Shown in pieces: positions 11,808-22,990 of a stretch of 64,000 nt of DNA (its first letter is position 1; every line of letters begins with the position of its first letter). The DNA lies in contig JACEEZ010024061.1 of assembly GCA_016584305.1 (NCBI GenBank), positions 456,001 to 520,000 of the forward strand. The letters are read 5' to 3'. The position numbers and the translations under genes were made by a program. Under the pieces are notes generated by a model. That model saw only the letters and a list, made by a program, of their open reading frames with translations, ran no database searches and was not told where the DNA came from. The stretch comes from Chionoecetes opilio. Its lineage: Eukaryota; Arthropoda; Malacostraca; Decapoda; Majidae.

Positions 11808-11889
11808 GTTCACCTTGACCTGTCTGTTTTCCTCCGTGGCCTCGGTGAGTTTCAAGGCCACGGAGAAAAACAGACAGGTCAAGGTGAAC
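11808..11889. repeat. 82-bp near-perfect hairpin
   Basis: Left arm 11808-11842 (begins GTTCACCTTGACCTGTCTG) and right arm 11855-11889 are inverted copies matching at 34 of 35 positions around a 12-nt loop (11843-11854). It ends 6 bp before the 8-bp target duplication of the adjoining hAT element. Confidence 0.9.
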
Positions 11890-12058
11890 GGGAGTGTTGG
11901 GGGCAGGGCCGGATTTAGGAGTGGGCAAAGTGGGCAGCTGCCCAGGGGCCTCCACAATCAGGGGGCCTCCACAAAATGGGGAAAACTGCCAAACTGGGGC
12001 CTGAGGCCTCCACATATTACAATTTTTGTTCTTATTTATTTACTTACTCCATGGTATT

Positions 12059-12714
12059 CTAGTGTTTGCCCATACTCTCCCCTCTCCCCCAAATCAAGTG
12101 TGGGGACCTGGGCTAATGCGAGATATTTGGCTGGGGTACAAAATATGCGTCGCAACCACATATTTTTTGAGTTAGGGGTGTAGTATAAATGGTCAAAATT
12201 CCCTAGATCTGGGGAAAATAGATTGCATTTCTTCTAAGTCCAGAGACGTGTGAACCTGACGATCCTCACAAACAAAATGATAACCGGTGTGTCGAGCCCC
12301 CTCCCCCCACTTAGGGTAAGGTCAAATTTTGTTAGGTTGCCGGGGAGTCTAGAGGGACGGAGCCCCCCCGTTAGAAGGTTAGGTAAAATTAGGCTAGGTT
12401 AGATTATCGGGTGATTATTGGTAAGAGGTTAGGTTAAATTAACGGGGGTCGAGAGGGGCAGAGCCCCCCACTAGGTTAGGTTAGGTTAGATTACTGGGAG
12501 GTCGAGGGGAACGGAGCCCCCTCGCAAGGTTAGGTTAGGTTAAATTTTCCTAGATCTAGGAAAATTACTCTAGATCTAGGGTATTTTGGCTCTTTTACAT
12601 AACTCCAAAAATACGTGTTTCCGACACTTTATTTGCTCCCCACCCGAAAACCCCGCATTCCCACAGGTTCCCAAGCTTGTTTGGGGGACGGAGAAGAGTA
12701 TGGGCAAACACTAG
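12059..12714. mobile_element. Inverted-repeat element nested in the hAT element
   Basis: Ends are inverted: CTAGTGTTTGCCCATACTCT at left and AGAGTATGGGCAAACACTAG at right, a perfect 20-bp terminal repeat that continues imperfectly for about 30 bp more. The interior is itself partly palindromic (CCTAGATCT near 12204 and 12546) and carries GTTAGGTTAGGTTA runs. No coding capacity. Confidence 0.75.
12355..12545. repeat. TTAGG-bearing GGAGCCCC repeats
   Basis: Three to four diverged units combine a cGGAGCCCCC motif with (TTAGG)2-4 runs (near 12380, 12429, 12475, 12527). TTAGG is the arthropod telomere unit, but the runs are too short to be a telomere and belong to the nested element. Confidence 0.6.
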
Positions 12715-13580
12715 AAATTTACCATACTTCTTTTATATTTATATAATAAATTTCTTCAAATCAAGAGGCCTTAATTTTTTATCAAATTAATAATTTATCT
12801 TATATCCAACTGCCTAGCTAGTGTTGCTTGATTGCCGTGATGCTTTAATCAGAAGCCAACAGTCTCTTTTTTAGGTAGGCCTGGACTGTAGCTAGGCTAT
12901 AGCCAGTGGTGGAGGTCAAAGTGTCATATAATTCATATAGACAAGAAAAACACTCGTTAAAAATAAATCAACCTTGAAAGTAACTCACGTCAGTAAATTT
13001 CATATCAACCAAATTTCTAGGCAGTGCACATGTGCTCAAATTTCAGAAAATATGGGGCTTAGGCTACTCCTATACTTCATGCTTTTAACAAGGGGTGACC
13101 CGACTCGTAGTCTCGCAACATCAATGTGTTACTTCTCAATCTGAATACTTTATTGAGCTGTGTCCACTTAAAACAATTTTTTTTTTTACCCTATTAGGTG
13201 ATAAGAGTACCCCAATTTTGTCACAATGTACTATAGCTAATATACTTTCTCAATTTAGCTTTGCTTATTGCTTCAAATTGCTCCTAAAAAGGCTAAATGA
13301 AGAAGAGGTTTATGAAGAACATAAACCATTTCAAAAAATCCCCCGAAGCCCCCAACTGCGCAGTCTCGCTTCGATCGGCACCCCATACTTTGTAAAATTT
13401 TGTAATGAAGGGAGGCCTCCACACAGAGGCTGCCCAGGGGCCTCCACATGTCTAAATGCGGCCCTGGTCGGGGGATACCTAGCAGTGTTGCCAGAACCGT
13501 TACCTCATAAAAAACTTATCGTCAAAGGTGAGCTCCAGGACAAAGGTCAGAAGTATGTGTGCAATGAAAGGTCGGGGGGG

Positions 13581-13676
<96 letters not shown>

Positions 13677-14406
13677 CCTTACTATAAATAATACTATACC
13701 TTATATATTACTTTTTTTTATACATACAAACATTTCGTTCTCTACCGTAGACAACACGAAAGTCGCCAGGACAATGGTTTTTTTTATTTGCAGACGTGTG
13801 GTGGCGTTAATACTTACTACATTTCTACATCCATGATTTCAGGAAAGTTAGAAGGGGCTATCTGGAGAGTCTGTGTCATTTTGTGTCTTCATCTGTGTCA
13901 TAGTATGGCTATAAATGAACAAATTACAAAAATAAAACCGAGTGGCGACGTTGTTAACGGGCTACACTAAGGTCGCCATCTAGTGTATATTTACTGAGTC
14001 CTCCCGCCGTCGTCGTCGCGCGAAAAAAAACGCGTAGTGAAATTTGAAACCGTCTATACTTGCAGATACAAAGCATAAAACAACGCTGAAACATGGTAGA
14101 TTATACAGTCATGATATAAACTACTGTGTATCATCTTCAGTGGCACATACAAATCAGTAGTGATGCTATAATTCGTAATATTTGGCGGATGGCGACATTA
14201 TTGCAGCTGGCGACTAAAGTGTTATCTACGGTAAACCAAGTCACACGCACATCCATCTACTTTTTCCTATCCATTCTTCAAACTTTAACGCAATGCAAAC
14301 TCCCTTACTCATTAAGTACTCGATAATCGCTAAGTGCGTGCGTGCGTGCGTGCGTGCCGTGCGTGCGGCGTGGGTGGGTGGGTGGGTGGTGGGTGTGTGT
14401 GTGTGT

Positions 14407-14441
<35 letters not shown>

Positions 14442-14625
14442 TGCGTGTGCGTGTGCGTGGTGTTCTCCAGTCTTGTCCAGCTAGCTGGTGCGATCGCTGT
14501 TTCACCTCTCAGTGCGAGCTGAGCTCATTTTACCGATCTTTGGGTGCTGGCTCCACTTGCTTGCTCAAGTGGTACGCCCGTTTGTGTGAAAATCCCGGGA
14601 TCACACGGTGGTGTGTGTGTGTGTG
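13581..14625. repeat. ~1-kb duplication, copy 1
   Basis: Begins with a 94-bp GA tract (13581-13674), passes through CAGGACAATGGTTTTTTT and a GTCGTCGTCGCGCGAAAAAA landmark near 14008, and ends in GT-rich sequence (14335-14460) and CAGTCTTGTCCAG. The same landmarks recur in order in copy 2. No gene is recognised. Confidence 0.75.
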
Positions 14626-14671
14626 TGTTTGTGTGTGTAGTGCAGGTAGGTTGTGTGATGTCTGGGTGGGT

Positions 14672-15577
14672 GGAGAGGAGAGAGAGAGAGGAGTGGAGGA
14701 GATAGGAGATGGAGGGAGATGTGGGGGAAGGAGGGGGGATCCTTATAGATTTGACTGTGACTTATAATTACTTTTTTTTGATTCAATTTCGTTCTCTACG
14801 TGACACGAAGTCGCAGGACAATGGTTTTTTTGTTTGGGTGTGTGTGGTGTTGATTTATGTCTGACTGCTGATTTAGGAAGTTGAGAGGGCTATGTTGTGG
14901 GTCTGTGTGTTGTTTGTGTGTTTCTCTGTGTCTAGGTTGGCTTATGAAAATTACAGAATAAACGGTGGCGGACGTTGGTGTTGAGTCGGGTGTCCTAGGT
15001 GCCTAGGTTGTATATTTACTGGTCCTCTGCGTTGTCGTCGCGCGAAAAAAATGTGGTGTGGTGGGTTGTGAAGGTGCTAGTATTGGTGTAGTATGAGTAT
15101 AGCGTGATACTGGTGGTTGATGTCGGTGTAGTGTTGTGTTATCTTGTGGCAGTTCAAATGTGTGTGATGCTATATTGTATTTGGCGGTGGGACATTTTGC
15201 AGGTGGGGCTAAAGTGTTATGTCGGTAACAGGTGTCAGTAGCATTTTTTTGTGCTGATCCGTGTTTGAATGTTACGCATGAATCCCGTTATCGTTGTCGT
15301 ATCGTAAGTGCTGTGTGGTGGTGTGTGCGTGGTGCGTGGGTGGGTGTGGTGGTGGGTGTGGTGGGTGTGGTGGTGTGGTGTGTGTGTGGTGTGTGTGTGG
15401 TGTGTGGTGTGTGTGTATCTGGTCTTGTCCGGAGTGGTGTGCGGATCGGTTGTTCCCTTCAGGTGCGTAGCTGGAGTCTTGTTACGATTGTGTTGGGCAA
15501 TGCTGGGCCTCAGCACACACCCCGTTCCTTTGTCAGGGAGACGTACCGCCCGAATTTGTAGTGAAATCCGGGAGACG

Positions 15578-15649
<72 letters not shown>

Positions 15650-15661
15650 TGTGTTGTGTGT
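14672..15661. repeat. ~1-kb duplication, copy 2 (degraded)
   Basis: Repeats copy 1 in order (short GA tract, GCAGGACAATGGTTTTTT, GTCGTCGCGCGAAAAAA, GGTCTTGTCCGG) but with many small deletions and replacements. It is visibly enriched in G and T: stretches of copy 1 with mixed bases appear as GTGTGT/GGTGG strings. It ends in a GT tract (15578-15661). Confidence 0.7.
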
Positions 15662-15748
15662 TGTGTGTGGTTTACGCGAAGCATGATGCGTTTTTTCAAT
15701 ACCTACCCTCCACACTTTCTCACGCACGCTGATGCTGAAACTATTTTG

Positions 15749-15750
<2 letters not shown>

Positions 15751-15784
<34 letters not shown>
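15751..15784. repeat. (CA)n microsatellite
   Basis: 34-bp pure CA run. Confidence 0.97.
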
Positions 15785-15788
<4 letters not shown>

Positions 15789-16191
15789 CCTTGACCCACA
15801 TCATGCACTGCTGCTCGTATTGAGCAAGAGAAAAATTCATTAACACGTACAGGTTAAATTATAATGTAAATTTGTAAAAGGTTATCAATTCAATGTCACC
15901 AGGTTGCAATAACGCTCCTATACTCTAGAAAATACAACCTAGGAAGGAAAACATGCGAATAAAAACCTTATGTCCTCTTAAAACAAAGGAAGAAAAAATT
16001 AGAAACGGACAAACTGAGAAAAAAAGAAATTACGAAAAGAAGGAAAGTAACCTTAACTTAAAGAAAGGACCTTACTCTTTCTACTACCCTTTTTCCCTTC
16101 CTGGTCCTCCTCCTAAAACTCAAGACTGTCAAATTGGCGCCTTTTCTCTTTGTTTCATGAGTTCCTGACGCGGGTTAAACTTCACTCTTAC
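15785..16191. other. Intron 1 segment beside numb exon 1
   Basis: AT-rich and A-rich unique sequence on the 5' side of intron 1 (minus sense). The numb donor GTAAGA occupies 16191-16186. No other exon is supported. Confidence 0.5.
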
Positions 16192-16410
16192 CTTGGGATG
16201 AGCGGGAGCCTCTCTGCCCTCCCCTCCCACCTCCTCCCGCTGGTTCTCCTTGTTCTGCTCGTCGCGATGCTCTAACTTGTCACGCTTCTTTTTCCGCAGT
16301 GATTTCCTGAGGGAGACGCGGGCGTGTGCGGCGGTGTAGGAGCCGAGTGCTGGGGTCGTCCCGCGCTGGTAGTCCCCGAGCGGCTCATGGTGGGACGAGT
16401 TGGCACCCAT
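16192..16410 (-). CDS. numb coding exon 1 (long-isoform N terminus)
   Basis: Encodes residues 1-73, MGANSSHHEPL to the terminal EAPAHPK. The opening MG-x-x-x-S fits the N-myristoylation consensus and parallels the MGNSSS start of the Drosophila long isoform; HEPL is also shared. Residues 31-45, RVSLRKSLRKKKRDK, resemble the aPKC-regulated basic motif of exon 2. The tail is Glu/Lys/Arg-rich. The start is supported by an in-frame stop (16431-16429) seven codons upstream. Donor AAG|GTAAGA is canonical and joins exon 2 in frame. Any untranslated upstream exon is not identified. Confidence 0.92.
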
Positions 16411-16577
16411 TATCACCTTTTTATGTATTTAGTAATTTATCACTTAGTTTTTTCTCTCTTAAATCGCAGCACTGACCTCTCTTCCAACACAATACCTTTT
16501 ATAATCACTTTTTTTTTTTTTCCGTAACTTTTATTCACAGTTTCGTTTTTCTAAATTTTTTCTTCCTTTTTTTTCAG

Positions 16578-16676
16578 TTTCAGTCACTGTTTCTAAAGCA
16601 CCTCCATTGGGCACAGTTCCCCCACTCCACGTCACTGGATCACTCGGACGTGTTTCAAGGCTACAAAAACATTATG
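16578..16676 (+). CDS. Candidate exon of a divergent gene (unrecognised)
   Basis: A long pyrimidine tract ends in TTTTTTTTCAG at 16577. It is followed by 99 bp (33 codons, phase 0-0) and a strong donor ATG|GTAAGT. The frame reads FQSLFLKHLHWAQFPHSTS then LDHSDVFQGYKNIM, a sequence of normal amino-acid complexity that I do not recognise. A second possible acceptor six bases on keeps the frame. It lies 168 bp from the numb start codon on the other strand. It could equally be a non-coding RNA exon or chance: a second frame is also open, and no partner exon is identified. Confidence 0.33.
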
Positions 16677-16837
16677 GTAAGTAAGAGTCGGGTGGCAATT
16701 AGCATGTGTGTGATCGTAATAGCATAGGAGAGGCGGGTGATTAGTGTGACTGGAGTTCTTGTTGCTACTCCATCAGACACGAGACAGTCAGGATACGACG
16801 GTAAGCTAGTGTTTTAAGCCTTTACACGTAGGGTTTT

Positions 16838-16839
<2 letters not shown>

Positions 16840-16904
<65 letters not shown>

Positions 16905-16993
16905 TGACCTTGAAGCCTCACAAGACTCACTATCCCAGAGCTTATTTTTCCCGTCACACTTAGCGGATATTAATCTCTCTCTCTCTCTCTCTC
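16840..16993. repeat. (CT)n microsatellites
   Basis: A 62-bp CT run (16840-16901) and a shorter one (16975-16993) upstream of numb exon 1. Confidence 0.96.
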
Positions 16994-17203
16994 ATACCAA
17001 CACAAATACCGCGACACAACGTAGGTATAATGTAAACATCTTGTAAAATATATAAGATATCGTGTAAAAATTCCGTAATCCTCAGTTCCCCCTCCCTCCC
17101 TCGTTGCACATATTGTATTCATCACCCGTTACAAGCTGCCAGTATTAAAGTAGTTATATTTTCTCGTATTGTGCTGATTCATTCGACACTTACTAACACA
17201 CAC

Positions 17204-17313
<110 letters not shown>

Positions 17314-17566
17314 GTGTTTATTTACACTTACTCTCTCCTCATCCTTGCGTAATACTCTTTCTGTTTACTATACTACAGTCATGATTTCACTGCTAACACC
17401 ATACCCAGAGACCCTGCTTGATAGGAAACTCACAGAACAGGGAAGAGATGAGACAAAGAGAAGGGAGGGGAAGTGAATAGGAAAGCTCTTTGAATCTAAA
17501 TAAGTATATAAGTAATTTAATACTATTCAATCCTATCCTGCGGTGGTTTGTATAATTATGTCTCCA

Positions 17567-17769
17567 GCTCTCTCTCTCTCTCTCTCTCTCTCTCTGGCTG
17601 ACAGGTGAAAAGGGTGAGGCGGAGGGATGGAGAGAACGTGCTGTACCCCTTTACAGAGAGAGAGAGAGAGGTGGGGGAGAAGAAATAACACCAAGGACAA
17701 CCACCACCACTACCTCCAGCCTCACGACACACACACACACAGACACACACACACACACACACACACACA
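17567..17769. repeat. Mixed CT, GA and CA microsatellites
   Basis: CT run at 17567-17595, short GA at 17656-17669, CA run at 17720-17769, with GC-richer sequence between that has no recognisable product. Confidence 0.9.
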
Positions 17770-17869
17770 TAACGTAAACCCCGAGTTCGTCACGCCGTCA
17801 CAACAAAAACGACAACAACTGCTACAGGAGATACAGGGCGCCACACAGACGACAAACTAGCATATCATG

Positions 17870-18088
17870 ATCGCCTACATTTGTATACGCCATAACCTCA
17901 TTTGTTTGACCTGAATGTAGCCGTCTTAATCTTGTAATACTATCCATATTTATTTTGTTAGTAGGACTGTTATAGCTTTAGTACTTAAGTTCATACCTTA
18001 ATGTTTATATATTATTTGTTTTTCATGTATGCCTTCGGGCGAGTAAAATTATTATTATTATTATTATTATTATTGTTATTATTATTAT
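17870..18088 (+). mobile_element. Probable non-LTR retrotransposon 3' tail
   Basis: Sequence ending TTTTTCATGTATGCCTTCGG, then GCGAG, then an (ATT)n run (18048-18088). The same TTTTCATGTATGCCTTCGGG landmark recurs at 25078-25098. A shared 3' end followed by a short tandem tail is typical of 5'-truncated LINE copies; no reverse-transcriptase frame is present. Confidence 0.5.
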
Positions 18089-18295
18089 ACCACTTCGCTA
18101 CTTCTACTACATTTCCTTGTTAATTGCGTTTCTTCTAACCCCCCCCCTCCTCCACCATACCTATTTCACCCTCTATTATTTCTCGTAAAAAGTTTCATTC
18201 AATTTCTTTAAGAGATAGGCTTTGATAAGTATGTATATTTCGACTGGACACTCACAAATTAACACACACACACTAAACCTAGCTATTTCAAACGT

Positions 18296-18628
18296 GACTG
18301 TTGAGAGATCTTCGTGAGGAAAAAGGAGATGACTGTTGACTGTTGAGAGATCTTCGTGAGGAAAAAGGAGATGACTGTTGAGAGAGCGTGAGGAAAAAGG
18401 AGATGACTGTTGAGAGATCGTGAGGAAAAAGGAGATACTTGACTGTTGAGAGAGCGTGAGGAAAAAGGAGATGACTGTTGACTGTTGAGAGATCGTGAGG
18501 AAAAAGGAGATGACTGATGACTGTTGAGAGAGCGTGAGGAAAAAGGAGATGACTGATGACTGTTGAGATCGTGAGGAAAAAGGAGATGACTGATGACTGT
18601 TGAGAGAGCGTGAGGAAAAAGGAGATGA
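18296..18628. repeat. ~36-bp minisatellite
   Basis: About nine copies of a unit containing GACTGTTGAGAGATCGTGAG and GAAAAAGGAGATGACT, with length variants of about 30-44 bp caused by extra TGACTGT or TCTTC segments. Confidence 0.93.
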
Positions 18629-18744
18629 GTGAAAGGAGGGGAGGACAAATAGGAGGAAGTGTAGAGGAGGGAAGGAGAGGGAGTGAGCGTGAAAGGTAAT
18701 TACTGTCCTAGTCGAGGAGTGACGTCACATGAAAACACGCTGAT

Positions 18745-18955
18745 GGGGGGGGGGGGGGGGGGGGGTAGAGGGGAAAGAGAGGGTAGGAGGGAGAAGGGGA
18801 GAAGGGGAATGAGAGGGTAGAGGGGGAGGATATAAGGAGGGGATCATATTGAGGTGCAGAGGGGAGGGGGTGGCAAAGTGGTGGTGATGGAGGAGGAAGG
18901 AAGGGAACAGTGAATAGTGAAATCAGAAGAGGCACTAGTCAAAATATATTAGTCA
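18745..18955. repeat. Poly-G run and purine-rich sequence
   Basis: A G run of about 20 bp (18745-18765) followed by GGGAGAAGG-type purine-rich sequence to about 18910. Confidence 0.85.
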
Positions 18956-18962
18956 CATACTA

Positions 18963-18965
<3 letters not shown>

Positions 18966-19055
<90 letters not shown>

Positions 19056-19161
19056 ATACTGAAAGGAATGCAAAGTAAGAGAATATAGATCTTCAGGAGG
19101 TAGGTAGTGTAGGCGGATAATGATGATGATGATAACGATGATGATGATGATAATGATGATG
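18966..19161. repeat. (GA)n and (GAT)n microsatellites
   Basis: An 86-bp GA run (18966-19051) and a GATGAT tract (19118-19161) separated by unique sequence. Confidence 0.95.
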
Positions 19162-19204
19162 GAGTTCATAAGTAGGTTACATCACCAGCATGATATACTC
19201 TAGT

Positions 19205-19500
19205 CACCTCCCTACCCCTTCCCTACACCACCTCTCCTCCTCACCCCCTCCCCCAACACCACTCTCCTCACCCCCTTCCCCAACACCTCACCCCTTCCCC
19301 AACACCCCTCTCCTCCTCCCCCAACACCACTCTCCTCACCCCCTTCCCCAACACCTCACCCCTTCCCCAACACCCCTCTCCTCACCCCCTTCCCCAACAC
19401 CTCTCCTCACCCCCTTCCCCAACACCACTCTCCGCACCCCTTCCCCACACCCCTCTCCTCACCCCCTTCCCCCCCACCCCTCTCCTCACCCCCCCCACCC
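19205..19500. repeat. C-rich CTCCTCACCCCCTTCCCC minisatellite
   Basis: About ten copies of a unit with CTCACCCCCTTCCCCAACAC, alternating 20- and 38-bp spacing. Proline-rich open frames here are compositional. Confidence 0.92.
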
Positions 19501-19940
19501 TATCAAACACTCACTTATTATGAAGGAATTTCCTCTATTCCATAAATCCTCTTACTTTCCACTAATATATACTTGAACATGACACACACACACACACGAC
19601 CAACGTTATCGATTAGTATTTTCCACGCATAATACAGTGATATAAACTTCCTTTTTTTTTACATCACAAAGGATTGCCCAAGAGAAAACAAAAAGAGGTA
19701 ACATAAAAGACCGCTTAAAACTTGACCTGATGTTGCATGGTGTGTTTGTGAGCTGCCTATGAATGCTCTATGGCTTAGGAACTTAGCTACGTCAAGTGTT
19801 TCCATGGCGATGTAATAGGGTGGGGATGGGAGTGAGATGGAGAGTTGGATTGCCATGTGTTGCTGGGGTAAATTCCTGTATCATCTACATACATACTTCT
19901 CTCTAACCTAAGTATTCCTAAAAGAGTGAGAAAGTGGGGA

Positions 19941-19945
<5 letters not shown>
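19501..19945. other. Unique sequence between arrays
   Basis: Short CA tract near 19583. No exon or element is recognised. Confidence 0.4.
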
Positions 19946-20029
<84 letters not shown>

Positions 20030-20080
20030 GCGGAAACTGAGTAGAGAACTTCCATGGAAATTGTAGTCTCCATTACTCAC

Positions 20081-20163
<83 letters not shown>

Positions 20164-20208
20164 AGGGAAACTGAGTAGAGACTTCATGGAAATTGTGCCC
20201 ATTATCAC

Positions 20209-20282
<74 letters not shown>

Positions 20283-20396
20283 CCATGGAAATTGTAGTCT
20301 CCATTACTCACTGGAATGAGAGAGGAGAGAGAGAAGAGAAGAGAGAGAGAGAGGAGGAGTGAGAGGAGAGAGAAGGGGGAGGAGAGAGAGAGAGAG
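19946..20396. repeat. GA tracts with a repeated 36-bp spacer
   Basis: Three GA blocks alternate with near-identical spacers containing CTTCCATGGAAATTGTAGTC and CCATTACTCACTGGA (20048, 20184 shortened, 20280). The whole block is a higher-order tandem of about 110-130 bp. Confidence 0.93.
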
Positions 20397-22036
20397 GTGA
20401 ATGTACTGAACAAACACGTGGTCACTTATAGGCAAAAATAAAGATAAAGAACACTGAAATGCAAATGTCAAGACCTAATAATTATAACCGTCAAGACAAA
20501 AATAATTGCCATGAACAATAACATAATTAAATCTTAAGTGCAGTTCATGACCTTCAGTATCTAAACAAAAGAAAAATAGTAGAATATCAATTATCTCAAA
20601 GCACATGCCTTCAAAGGTATTATTTCTTTGTAACGTTGACTCTAAAGTGCCTGAACTAATGTATTCCTATCTATTCATCTGTATCACGAACACGCACGCA
20701 ACGAGCTTGACTGGCAACATGGTGGTGATAGTGGCGGTGATGTGCTTATAGTGGTGATGGTGGTGATGATGGCAGTTTCTCCACCATCTGACCCACTGCT
20801 GAACGCCTCATCATCACTGTTTTTAGCCTTCAACACCACCTCAACACCGTCGTGAAGGCCATTGATTCATTAACCGTCAGGAGACAGCAAAGGGCAAGGT
20901 GTAAATTCGCTCGTTTAATTTGTTTTTGCTCTTTCACTTGATGCGTGCTCCGTTAGCTACTGTATGTTCAATGTTGTAGTGCAAAATCATGTTAATCTTA
21001 CACATACAAGCACTAACTGAACACTCACATCACAGTAAGTACGCATATCATACATGTTTCTCGTTGATATTCTACTTTAGTTTCTGATGTTGTTTTGGTA
21101 AGAGAGGCGCGTTCAGGTATTCCTTTTCCTGCCTCAGCGAATTTTTAACTCTCGCCAGCTGATTTCACCGCATCCCTTCTGGCCTCACTGAACCTTTTAC
21201 ATGGGATTACTTCGTTTCTTCAGCTTTCACTTCGTTATTTTTGGATGGAGGGCAACGAAAGGCAAAGGGCGCGGCTGAGGCAGTGCGGGAGGGCAGGAGG
21301 GAGGGAGGCATCGAGTAGGGAGAGGAGAGGTTGAGGTATGCAGTAGGACACAAGCGGCTGCCCTCTCCCTCTCTCCTTCCCTCACCACCAACATTTGCCC
21401 CAAGCTCCACCTCACTACCTCACCCACCACCACGTCAAGTGCCCGCCGCCGCACTCCAATCAGGGCCACACCGACACTACACACCACGGCTCATCGCACT
21501 AACAAGAATCACTTTAGCCTGATGGGGAGAGGAGCGGGTTGAGAGATGAAGAGCGGCAGGACTTTACAGCGTTGGCCGCCGCTCAACTGCCTCGCTGACC
21601 CACACACCGATTGTGTTCGTGCGGCGGCGGCGGCGGTGATGGTGGAGCCTCATGCACGATGCTACCCGTTCTCCACTACCCTCCCCTGCCCTGTACGTTA
21701 TACCTCATACCCTGTTTTGGTATGTAATGTCTCCAGGTAAGTCATTCGGTACCGTTAGATGTGAGTATCAATCCCCGGGAGCAATGTGGAGTGGGGAAAA
21801 AGTGGAGGCAAAGTGGAGACTGGATCACTTCCCGCATCGACATCACTAACGCAGGCGAGGTGGTGGGAGGAGCCTTTCTTACCTTTCCCATGACAGACGT
21901 CGAACACTGGTGACGGTGTGTAGGGGGACTGTACAGTGTACACTGACACCTCTGCATAAGGACCAGGATAAGGTGACCATGGACAGAATTAGAGCCTTTA
22001 ACGCCAAGGGGCAAGGCATGGAGGGGGGGCAGGTGC
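20397..22036. other. Gene-free stretch with GC-rich core
   Basis: 20397-21180 is ordinary AT-rich sequence. 21200-21640 is GC- and CpG-rich, with a CCAAT box (21457-21461, CCAAT on the plus strand) and a CGGCGGCGG run near 21623. It could hold a promoter or untranslated exon of numb, but I see no TATA box, splice pair or product. Open frames here are not recognisable. Confidence 0.3.
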
Positions 22037-22144
22037 ATGGGTGGCTGTGTGTGCGTGTGTGTGTGTGGGGTTAAGAAGTTTCTTGTTTCTAGAAAAAAAA
22101 CTTACTTTCTAGCCTGTTCGAGAAAAATTGACAAAGATTCGATC

Positions 22145-22150
22145 CAGGTG

Positions 22151-22226
<76 letters not shown>

Positions 22227-22230
22227 GTGA
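22145..22230. repeat. (GT)n microsatellite
   Basis: About 86 bp with a single GTGG interruption. A shorter GT run lies at 22044-22068. Confidence 0.96.
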
Positions 22231-22526
22231 GAGAGTAGCAAGAACTTTAAAGTCCCCCCATTGCGTCACTCCACCTATCCACCCCCTTTTACCCCACCCT
22301 CCCTCCCGTCCGTTCTTCCTTTGTAAAGACAGTTATCTCCTTTTTTTCCCCACTAGGGTGAACGCGACACGCCCTCAGAGACACACACTACCCGTGCTGC
22401 CCTGCTGATGGTGGTAGTGATTGCTGGCGACGCCCTGAGGAAGATGGTAGTGGCGATGGAGGGAGGTGGGTTCGTCGCGCTAACCGGCAGCTCCTCTCTT
22501 CAGGACACCAGAGTTCGTTCACACCA

Positions 22527-22990
22527 CCACCACACCACCGCCACTTCCATCAACTCACCGTGCACCACAACCACCATCACCATCATCCCTTCGCCGTTCT
22601 ATCTCATCTTTCGTCACTATCATCACCATACAGCCGATCATCACCACCACCACCGCTTCCATCAACTCACCGTGCACCACCACCACCACCATCATCACTT
22701 CACAGCTATCTACCTCATCCTTCATCACTATCACCATTACTATCATAATCATCATCACCATATTGTTCATTACCATACAGCCGATCATCATCACTTCAAC
22801 GTTCTCTACCTCATCCTTCATCACAATCACCACTACTGTTATCATAATCATTCTGTTCATCACCACCACCATCATCATCATCACTTCACCGTTCTCCACC
22901 TCATCCTTCATCACTATCACCACTACTGTTATCATAATCATTCTGTTCACCACCATACAACCGCTCATCACCACCACCACCACCCAAGCA
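22527..22990. repeat. CAC/CAT-rich minisatellite
   Basis: Degenerate CACCACCAT sequence with a longer repeating unit of about 90-105 bp carrying TTCTCTACCTCATCCTTCAT and CACTACTGTTATCATAATCA (22799, 22888). The His-rich open frame across it is compositional. Confidence 0.85.

Larger units (their letters stand above)
11904..13466. mobile_element. Non-autonomous hAT-type element, 1,563 bp
   Basis: The termini are inverted: CAGGGCCGGATTTAG at left, and at right the complement of CAGGGCCGCATTTAG. Both continue into related GGGCAGC/TGCCCAGGGGCCTCCAC sequence. The flanks are GTTGGGGG (11896-11903) and GTCGGGGG (13467-13474), an 8-bp target duplication with one mismatch. An 8-bp duplication plus CAGGG ends is diagnostic of hAT elements. 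The interior has no complete transposase. Open stretches near 13095-13460 show no zinc-finger or dimerisation domain I can name. Confidence 0.8.

Noticed and set aside
12355..12545. Interstitial telomere
   Set aside because: Only two to four TTAGG units at a time, embedded in a repeated element.
13095..13691. 198-codon frame as a hAT transposase
   Set aside because: It crosses the element's right end into a GA tract, and I see no BED zinc finger, catalytic or dimerisation motif.
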